Positions 35,291-64,000 of a stretch of 64,000 bases of DNA are shown piece after piece. The stretch is from Callaeas wilsoni. Its lineage: Eukaryota; Chordata; Aves; Passeriformes; Callaeidae. Within the stretch, counting starts at the first letter, position 1. Each line of letters opens with the position of its first letter. The stretch lies in the NCBI GenBank assembly GCA_013398955.1, contig VWPU01002907.1:186001-250000 (forward strand), read 5' to 3'. Both the position numbers and the translations under genes were made by a program. The notes under the pieces are model-generated. The model did no database searches and was not told the DNA's origin. It saw nothing but the letters and a program-made list of their open reading frames with translations.

Positions 35291-37654
35291 GTATCTCTTT
35301 ATCAGACCTTTATTAGCAGACTGTTCCCTACATGAAGAATCCGAGTTAGATTTGCATTATAACAATTTGTGGTTACAGCTACAAAGATGGTTGTCATTTT
35401 GCATTGATTTTTGCATTCTGATATTCATATTCTCATTAGGCCACACTGGTAGGAAGGAGCCACTGCAGAATTTATGACAGGTCTCAGGAAGAGGGGGGTG
35501 GAAAAAAATCGTATCACTAATCCATTGTTGGTTAGATTTCCACGTGGCTACTACTGACAGCACTGAAAGTCAAGGCAGAGTCTCACCTGGGAGACTCTCC
35601 ATGAACCAGCAAAATCTGTCAGAAAAAAAGCAGCTGTTGAGTGCTAGCAAATCCTTTTCCAATTTCTCACACACATCTCCACAGTGTCCTCCTGCTGTGA
35701 TGAGCGCTGGCTCAGCAGCAGGGTCTGCTGATTCAGCCTTGAAGCACAACCGCAGCAGCTCTTGTCCAAGTGCAAGTTTCCTTCCATCTCTCTGGAAATG
35801 TGTATTGTCTTTAGTCCCTGAGATTTCTCTCTTCCCCCCTTACCTAAAAACTCCCCCAAGCGCTCTTAATTAACTGTTGTGACATCCAACATCCACAGAC
35901 CTTCCACTTCCCAACTTCAGCCATCCACCCAAAGCCCTTCCACCACGCACAGAGGCGATTCCAAACTAAGGCAAGCCTCACAGTGCACCCTCTCCCCAAG
36001 GTTCTGCTTCCTCATCTGCCCCCTTCTCTCCTACGGCTTCTTGCTACAGAATTTCTCTGGGCTGAGGTCCTCCAGCAACAAACCCAGACGTGGGAAAGGC
36101 AGTTCAAGCCCCAGAGGGCAGGTACACGAGTGACTTTAGCATCCTTCCCCACAACTCAGCTGTGTGATGTAAAAGAACTAATAGAGAACTTTTTAAAACA
36201 GGAGAAATACAAGCACAGTAACAATATTTAAACAAACCTATAAAAATAGTCTGACATAACTCTGTTCAAATAAATACAAAATAAATATGCTTTAAGCAGT
36301 AAAACAGTGGAATGCAACGCTGGTCCATTTTACCCAAAATGAAAAGTTGGGCGAGGATCTCCCAGGCCTCAGAAGCCGGATCCTATTAACTAAAGCAGCC
36401 CATAATGCTATCAGAGAAATTTTAAAGCCATCTCTTTCCCTTAGCCTTATGAAAAGCACCCTTTGAAAGACAAGCAAGCATGTCTTCAGGACTGAAAGCT
36501 CACCTCTCCCAGTGACAGCCAGCCCCTCTCCCTAACACCCCTTCCCACAGCAGACATTCCTGCCTTGGGGCGTCCATCGCACCAATGGAAACCTGAACAT
36601 CGATCTACCAAGAGGTCTAAAGAGATAAGATAGCAGCATAGGCACGGGGTTTGGAAAAGGTTCACGAGCTCTCCTTGGCACCAGGCAGGATGGAATTCAG
36701 AGGTCCATGCAACGCTGCACAGGGGCTCTCATGCCGTGCTGGGAGCACAGCTGCACAGGAGCTGTGAGTTATTTTGTCTTTGTTCACTAAAGCCATGCAT
36801 CACAGTGCCGGGCAGCCCAGGGCTCTCCTGCCTTCCCCTTTCCAAGCCCCTGCAGAGTATAAGACAAGCCTATCCCGGCATGCAAAGGATACAGGCATGC
36901 AGGCTCTAGTCTGCTGCTTCTGTTAGTAAGTGCATCTTGTTAGTGGGTTTATGAGACACACTTAAACCTATAAAAAATAAATAATCCTAATTCTTCATCA
37001 GGCTGGCTTAAGTAACCTTCAGCCTGGCTGGATAAACCACTGCCCACCAGCCCTCCAAACCAGTATAGATCAAAGTTACATTTCATGTCAATTCTTGGAA
37101 GCAGAACATGAATGTCTCCCACCCAAAGGAATATTTGTAAACATAACAAGCCTGGTGTGGCAGCAGCTCCTACACAAGGTTTGTACAAATTTAAACAATG
37201 GGTAGGAAGTTAAACAACTGAATGGAAAAAGCAGCTTTCTGAATGGAAAAGAAGCTCTTTCAGCAAGTCAGAAGGTGCTCATCTGTAGGCAAACAGCTCT
37301 GTACAGGTAACACGCTGAGAGCAGACCTGTAACCCAAATCTTTGCTACTCTGTCATACTGCTGGGAACTGACCTCAGCAACTCCCGCCTTAAGATCTTCT
37401 CAGGAGTTCATCTCCTGGTCTCCCAAAAAGCCCAACAAAAAGGACCCCGGGATGGTTCATGTGGAGATCTGAGTAGCAAGATGGCAAAGGACACCAGATC
37501 CTCCCCTCCCACTTCCTTACTGACTCACAATCTGAGATTTCACAGCTTTGCTTAGTCAGCTTAGTGTCGACACATTCACAGAATGAGAGATGGCTTATAT
37601 GTCTTGGGATCGCATCCCAAGATTTCAGAGTTCCAAGTCCTCAGCATCTCCTGG
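35285..37654 (-). other. SLC25A25: SLC25A25 3' UTR
   Basis: Non-coding reverse-strand sequence after the stop codon at 37655-37657. The first good reverse-strand AATAAA is at 35309-35314 (written tttatt on the given strand), making a UTR of about 2.35 kb. An alternative signal lies at 34946-34951. The reading frames here are short and unrelated to any family I know. Confidence 0.5.
35309..35314 (-). terminator. SLC25A25: Candidate poly(A) signal of SLC25A25
   Basis: AATAAA on the reverse strand, with cleavage expected near 35290. The alternative at 34946-34951 has a more U/G-rich downstream region, so the true end could lie about 360 bases further. Confidence 0.45.
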
Positions 37655-62414
<24,760 letters not shown>

Positions 62415-62589
62415 GGCCGCGCCAGCACCGACCACCACCCGCCCCTCACGCCCGCGGCACCGGCAAATGGCGCCGCTTCCGCCTTCGCGCCACGCGCCGA
62501 CGCCGCCACGTGACGCCCCGCGCCGGCCAATCACAGCGGGCGACACGCCCTGGACCACGCCCCGAGGCGCCTACGTTAGGGACGGGTCA

Positions 62590-62597
62590 TGACGTCA
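62590..62597. promoter_or_regulatory. SLC25A25: Palindromic cAMP-response element TGACGTCA
   Basis: A perfect CRE octamer, 176 bases upstream of the distal SLC25A25 ATG and between CCAAT boxes at 62527 and 62619. CREB/ATF proteins bind this consensus and often cooperate with NF-Y. Confidence 0.6.
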
Positions 62598-63323
62598 CCG
62601 AGAACACCCTCGCCTCCACCAATCGGAAGGAAGCGCCGCGGCGCCTCTGAGTGTTGCGCTGGGCGCGGTGCAGCCGCGCGGACCAAACCGCGATTGGCTG
62701 AACCCTCTGGGAAGGCGGCGATGAAGCGAAGGTCTCCAATCAGAGCGAGAGCTCGGAGTCAGTTTGAGTTTGACGGACGTCGCGCGCATCCGGTAGGTTG
62801 GAAACCAGTGCGCGCTCTGGATTGATGGACAGGAGAAGCACCCAATGGGATTGGAGCGGGGAAATCCACGGGCGGGCCCAACCTCTCACCGGCCCCACGC
62901 AGGCCCAGTGCCCTGAGACCAGCGGCGGGGCGGGACCGCTTCTTGCCTGCCTGATGGACAGGGCTGTTGACCAATAATAATGCGGCAATGCAGGCGGGAG
63001 GCGGGAAACTCGCGTGACGGGCAGCCGGGCGGGCCAATTAGGCGTGGCAGGAAGAGGGGCCGATTCTGGAAGCCATTACGCCAGTGCCGCAGGGCGGGGG
63101 CCGTTGCGCGGGGCTGCCGGGCGGGCGCCGTACGCAATTTGCGTATCGTTGGCTGTGCCAAAGGGGGAGCAGGGGGGACCGACCCCTCCGGGCCCTGAGG
63201 GGCCTCGGGGCCCCCCTGTTGTCCCCGGCCCCGGGGGTGGGGGGGCCCTGCCGCCCCTCGGCCCTGCCCAGCGTCCCCCAGGCCCCCCAGGTGTGACCCC
63301 GTGCCCCGTCCCCGGTGCCCCCC

Positions 63324-63834
63324 ATGGCCATGGCGTCGCCGCCGGCGCCCCCAGCCAAGAAGCGGAAGATGAACTTCTCGGAGCGGGAGGTGGAGATCAT
63401 CGTGGAGGAGCTGGAGCGGGGAAAGCACCTCCTCGTCAACCACTTCAACGCGGGCGTGCCGCTGGCCGCCAAGGCCGCCGCCTGGCACGACATCCTGCGC
63501 CGCGTCAACGCCGTCGCCACCTGCCACCGCGAGCTGCCCGAGGTCAAGAAGAAATGGTCCGACCTCAAGACCGAGGTGCGGCGCAAAGTGGCCCAAGTGC
63601 GGGCTGCCATGGAAGGGGGAGGCGAGAACCAGAACGGCGGCGGCAACGGGCCCGAGGGCGAGGACCCGGCGGGCGCCGCGGCCGCCCCGGTGATCCTCAC
63701 CCCCATGCAGCAGCGCATCTGCAACCTGCTGGGAGAGGCCACCATCATCAGCCTGCCGAGCGGGGACTGCGGCGCGGGTGACGGGAGCGAGATCCCCATC
63801 ACCGCGTCGGCCACCACGGTCACCCTGACCCAGA
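63324..63834 (+). CDS. NAIF1: Nuclear apoptosis-inducing factor 1, first coding exon
   Basis: The exon gives 170 codons plus one base, ending at the donor agtgagt after TVTLTQ. The product is a nuclear protein with an N-terminal Myb/SANT-like DNA-binding domain (about residues 15-95: [35 protein letters not shown]) and a basic KKRK nuclear-localisation-type patch at about 12-15. Overexpression of the mammalian protein induces apoptosis. A Gly/Asn-rich linker and [20 protein letters not shown] follow, as in the human protein. ATGs at 63324 and 63330 are both in frame and both have good context; the first is used. The remaining exon or exons lie to the right of the window. Confidence 0.93.
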
Positions 63835-63937
63835 GTGAGTGCTGCACCCGCCGGAACGCTCTGGGCTGGACTGGAGGGTCACACAGAGGCCCTGACACCC
63901 CCCTGCGAGGAGACCCTGAGCCTTGTGTGGGGAAAGA

Positions 63938-64000
63938 ACCACAGAATGGTTTCGGTTGGAAAGGACCTTAAAGAGCATCCAGTTCCAACCTCTGCCATGG
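63938..64000 (-). repeat. CR1 LINE fragment, antisense, cut by window edge
   Basis: 'cacagaatggtttcggttgg', 'aaaggaccttaaagagcatc' and 'cagttccaacctctgccatg' form the reverse complement of the CR1 3' end. It lies in NAIF1 intron 1 and continues past the window. Confidence 0.88.

Noticed and set aside
63014..63781. 255-codon frame overlapping NAIF1 in another register
   Set aside because: NAIF1's own frame matches a known protein with a DNA-binding domain. The overlapping frame is low-complexity Gly/Arg/Pro text expected from G/C-rich coding DNA.

Overview
The window looks like avian, probably songbird, nuclear DNA from a GC-rich, gene-dense microchromosome. The signs are GT-AG introns, AATAAA poly(A) signals, CpG-island promoters and several CR1 LINE fragments with the avian CR1 3' end. 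In chicken I would expect chromosome 17, but that placement is inferred from gene content. I recognise five protein-coding genes.

Layout. (1) 775-21382, + strand: the last 24 coding exons of COL27A1, the collagen XXVII alpha-1 chain. They carry the final part of the triple helix and the whole C-propeptide, and the 3' UTR runs to about 23270. (2) About 23870-24250: a C-rich 47-bp minisatellite in the short gap after COL27A1. (3) 25019-27178 and 28409-33192, + strand: two tandem six-exon lipocalin genes of the alpha-1-acid glycoprotein (orosomucoid) family. They share intron phases but have diverged strongly in sequence. (4) 37655-62414, - strand: SLC25A25 (SCaMC-2), the Ca2+-dependent mitochondrial ATP-Mg/Pi carrier. 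It has nine common coding exons, a 36-nt cassette exon and three alternative first exons, which predict proteins of 469, 491 and 511 residues (12 more with the cassette). (5) 63324 to the right edge, + strand: exon 1 of NAIF1, which diverges from the distal SLC25A25 promoter across a CCAAT-rich CpG island.

The exon models are internally consistent. The COL27A1 exons sum to 1866 nt (621 codons plus stop), the two orosomucoid genes to 594 and 654 nt, and the three SLC25A25 forms to 1410, 1476 and 1536 nt, all multiples of three.

The genes do not form an operon-like unit. COL27A1 is a cartilage and matrix collagen, the orosomucoids are secreted plasma or egg-white lipocalins, SLC25A25 tunes the mitochondrial adenine nucleotide pool, and NAIF1 is a nuclear DNA-binding protein. 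The most informative features are the alternative-exon architecture of SLC25A25, the divergent orosomucoid pair, the junction of two gene neighbourhoods that are far apart on human chromosome 9, and the shared NF-Y/CRE-type promoter. I found no clearly new biological system; the rest is introns, UTRs and decayed CR1 copies.
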